In this document: piece by piece, positions 5,590 through 6,792 of the stretch
Position numbering within the stretch: position 1 is the stretch's first letter
How the letters are laid out: each line of letters starts with the position of its first letter
Assembly (NCBI GenBank): GCA_015064195.1
Contig: SVSO01000165.1
Coordinates: 1 to 6,792 of the forward strand
Source: Oscillospiraceae bacterium
GTDB lineage: Bacteria; Bacillota_A; Clostridia; Oscillospirales; CAG-272
Direction: 5' to 3'
Length of the DNA: 6,792 bases
Position numbers and translations under genes: made by a program
Notes under the pieces: model-generated
What the model was told of the DNA's origin: nothing
The model's input: only the letters and a program-made list of their open reading frames with translations
Database searches by the model: none

Positions 5590-6533
5590 GAGGATTCTGC
5601 AAGTTTTTTATCCGGCGTCAGAAGTCGTTCCCGGGAGGGGGAGTGCTTTTTCATATACTCCGTCGGTGACATTCCGATGAGGCGCTTGAAATCGTGGGTG
5701 AAATGGCAATAATCGTCAAATCCGACCTTCGATGCGATTTCGGATGCGCTCAGCGTACACGCCGCATCTTCCATGTACAGTCCGCGCGCCAGATTGATGC
5801 GGTATTCTGTGAGATAGGTGTAGAAGCTACAGCCGAAATGCTTTTTGAACAGCCGGCAGAAATAGCTGTAGTTATACGAAAAATATTTGCTGATCTGATC
5901 GGTGGTGATATTTTCGGTGTAATGCTCCGATAAAAAATCCACGGTCTTTTTTACAAAGGGCGGCAGCTGTTTCTCTCTTTCGCTGGCATGGTGAATGCAG
6001 CCGAGCGCATCAAGCTGCGCAAGGATGCTGTAGAATCCCGCCAGCATGGCAAGCTCCGCGCCGCCGCTTTCTCCCGTCCGTTCGTTCATCTCCGGCAGTA
6101 CGCGCATCTGCGCGCCGATTGCCTCATCCCGCACACATCGCTCGCAGCGGGTCTTCGACTGTGCCAGTGCTTCCACCAGATTCTTCCGTGCCATGGGCGC
6201 AAGCTGCGTCAGATCGGCGGTCATTACCGCATATTCCACATCAGGATGCTGCTCATTCACATAGCCGCAGTGCGGCTCATAGGGATTGAAGATCACCGTG
6301 TCACCCGGGAAGGCGATCAGCCGCTCATCGTCTGTCTCAATAAAAACCGCACCGGATATGATATGGATCATTTCAAACGCGCTGTGGATGTGCTCAACAA
6401 AGCAGTACCGCATCCCCTCCGGCGTGCCGGGCGGATTGTAGCTTTTGATCTGTCTGCCGAACTGATACACGGCGGCGAACAGGGGAATGTTGGTATAATT
6501 CTTGCGCTCGCAGAAAAGCTGAATATTTGTCAT
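5586..6533 (-). CDS. AraC-family transcriptional regulator with N-terminal cupin
   Basis: A 315-residue AraC/XylS-type regulator of usual length. The N-terminal cupin-like sensor domain (about residues 15-110) shows EHIHSAFEMIHIISG (47-61), FPGDTVIFNP (75-84) and EPH (86-88). The two-part AraC helix-turn-helix domain covers about 195-296. Its first helix-turn-helix includes TTDQISKYFSYNYSYFCRLF (210-229); the second includes SASEIASKVGFDDYCHFTHDF (262-282), ending in the signature IGMSPTEYMKK (286-296). A charged tail of some 18 residues follows. Such proteins usually bind a small molecule, often a sugar, and activate a neighbouring or divergent operon. The ligand cannot be read from the sequence. 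Start: GTG at 6536 also opens the frame, but GGAGG (6540-6544) sits only 3 bases from it and 6 bases from the ATG at 6533, so the ATG is preferred. The purF-like gene follows after 69 bases with no terminator between. Confidence 0.9.
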   Translation of the reverse strand: MTNIQLFCERKNYTNIPLFAAVYQFGRQIKSYNPPGTPEGMRYCFVEHIHSAFEMIHIISGAVFIETDDERLIAFPGDTVIFNPYEPHCGYVNEQHPDVEYAVMTADLTQLAPMARKNLVEALAQSKTRCERCVRDEAIGAQMRVLPEMNERTGESGGAELAMLAGFYSILAQLDALGCIHHASEREKQLPPFVKKTVDFLSEHYTENITTDQISKYFSYNYSYFCRLFKKHFGCSFYTYLTEYRINLARGLYMEDAACTLSASEIASKVGFDDYCHFTHDFKRLIGMSPTEYMKKHSPSRERLLTPDKKLAESS

Positions 6534-6563
6534 CACGCACCTCCGGTCAATATCCGATACGGT

Positions 6564-6592
6564 ATTATACCATATTTTCGCTCATTTGTCAA
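6564..6592 (-). promoter_or_regulatory. Consensus sigma-A promoter of araC
   Basis: On the minus strand TTGACA (6587-6592), a 17-base spacer and TATAAT (6564-6569) form an exact sigma-A consensus, with a TGG (TGn) extended -10. Predicted start is near 6557, leaving a leader of about 24 bases with GGAGG before the ATG. A match this perfect is unusual for a regulator gene and suggests strong transcription checked by a repressor, possibly the AraC protein itself. Confidence 0.85.
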
Positions 6593-6624
6593 CAAGAAGT
6601 CAATGACATACAAGAAAATGTCAA
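6588..6624 (-). repeat. Phased TTGAC repeats upstream of araC, candidate operator
   Basis: On the minus strand TTGAC occurs at 6620-6624, 6599-6603 and 6588-6592 (the last inside the -35), at steps of 21 and 11 bases, close to two helical turns and one. The two distal copies extend into a longer direct repeat, TTGACATTTTCTTG (6611-6624) and TTGAC...TTCTTG (6593-6603, three bases shorter). Direct repeats about 21 bases apart are the usual AraC-family operator arrangement. A fourth TTGAC (6546-6550) lies 42 bases from the -35 copy, in the leader. Confidence 0.4.
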
Positions 6625-6635
6625 CCAGTGTATAG

Positions 6636-6662
6636 TTGTCGGCAAAGAAGATATGGTATACT
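6636..6662 (+). promoter_or_regulatory. Possible divergent promoter with extended -10
   Basis: TATACT (6657-6662) is preceded by TGG, matching the extended -10 form of the other two promoters here (all share TATGGTATA). A -35-like TTGTCG (6636-6641) is only 15 bases upstream; TAGTTG (6633-6638) at 18 bases is a weaker alternative. If real it would drive a plus-strand gene beyond the right edge, divergent from araC, with the TTGAC repeats between them. Confidence 0.35.
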
Positions 6663-6728
6663 TATGGGAACCTCTAAATATTCACAAATCAAATATCCCC
6701 CTTGAATAACGATCCCTCCCGAAGATAA

Positions 6729-6766
6729 TTCATACAAAATTCATATAATTTCACCATTTGTTAACA
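6729..6766 (+). promoter_or_regulatory. Four tandem Pho-box-like hexamers
   Basis: TTCATA (6729-6734), TTCATA (6740-6745), TTCACC (6750-6755) and TTAACA (6761-6766) recur at steps of 11, 10 and 11 bases. Three fit and one nearly fits the Bacillus PhoP box TT(A/C/T)A(C/T)A, which is normally arrayed as direct repeats with 4-6 base spacers. The regulated gene would be off the right edge. In AT-rich DNA some of this may be chance. Confidence 0.3.
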
Positions 6767-6790
6767 GTATATATATATATATATACTGTT
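6763..6790. repeat. 28-base perfect palindrome with (TA)9 core
   Basis: AACAG (6763-6767), nine TA units (6768-6785) and CTGTT (6786-6790) form a perfect inverted repeat. The non-TA arms show it is more than a plain dinucleotide run. It could extrude a cruciform, bind a dimeric protein, or vary in TA copy number by slippage. It overlaps the last Pho-box-like hexamer by four bases. Confidence 0.75.
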
Positions 6791-6792
6791 GT

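Larger units (their letters stand above)
6663..6792. other. AT-rich intergenic region without a recognisable gene
   Basis: No open frame here has a ribosome binding site or a recognisable product. A 13-codon frame from ATG 6664 lacks a close Shine-Dalgarno. The base composition is far more AT-rich than in the genes. It contains the Pho-box-like hexamers and the (TA)9 palindrome listed separately, and is most simply the leader or control region of a gene outside the window. Confidence 0.6.

Noticed and set aside
6527..6709. A 60-codon plus-strand frame at the right end
   Set aside because: It starts inside araC, runs through the araC promoter, has no ribosome binding site, and the product has no recognisable features.
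6744..6749. TATAAT as a plus-strand -10
   Set aside because: No TTGACA-like hexamer lies 16-18 bases upstream and there is no TGn extension. In such AT-rich DNA the match is probably chance.
1..6792. tRNA, rRNA, CRISPR array, insertion sequence or phage genes
   Set aside because: No tRNA-like sequences, regularly spaced repeat-spacer units, transposase motifs or terminal inverted repeats flanking a gene were found.

Overview
The window looks like chromosome from an anaerobic, endospore-forming Firmicute, probably a plant-fibre-degrading gut or rumen clostridium near Oscillospiraceae/Ruminococcaceae. This rests on a cotJA-cotJB-cotJC spore-coat operon with a sigma-E-like promoter, consensus sigma-A promoters with TGn extensions, strong AGGAGG-type ribosome binding sites, and GH74- and GH95-type glycoside hydrolases. 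The species cannot be named from the sequence. Genes are moderately GC-rich; the last ~250 bases are strikingly AT-rich.

Layout. (1) Bases 1-2809, plus strand: the 3' end of a GH74-like beta-propeller glycanase, then 26 bases later a complete GH95 alpha-L-fucosidase. Together they fit attack on fucosylated xyloglucan, the first cutting the backbone and the second removing alpha-1,2-fucose from side chains. A strong intrinsic terminator (2865-2902) closes the unit. (2) Bases 2901-4058, plus strand: a sigma-E-like promoter abuts that terminator and drives cotJA, cotJB and cotJC, with stop/start overlaps of 4 and 1 bases. CotJC keeps a full set of dimanganese-catalase ligands. (3) Bases 4052-6592, minus strand, convergent with cotJ: an AraC-family regulator with a cupin sensor domain, then a PurF-like protein, ending in a hairpin with a C(UUCG)G loop. 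Each has its own sigma-A promoter, and the absence of a terminator between them allows read-through from araC into the purF-like gene.

The most interesting gene is the PurF-like protein. It keeps the phosphoribosyltransferase PRPP loop and four cysteines aligning with the [4Fe-4S] ligands of Bacillus-type PurF. Its N-terminal glutaminase domain lacks the Cys2 nucleophile (the protein starts Met-Gly-Gly) and apparently the other glutamine-handling residues. It is therefore unlikely to be an ordinary glutamine-dependent PurF, although most pipelines would call it one.

Bases 6593-6792 contain no convincing gene. They hold helically phased TTGAC repeats upstream of araC, a possible divergent promoter, a run of four Pho-box-like hexamers, and a 28-base perfect palindrome with a (TA)9 core. 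They are probably the control region of a divergent gene beyond the right edge.
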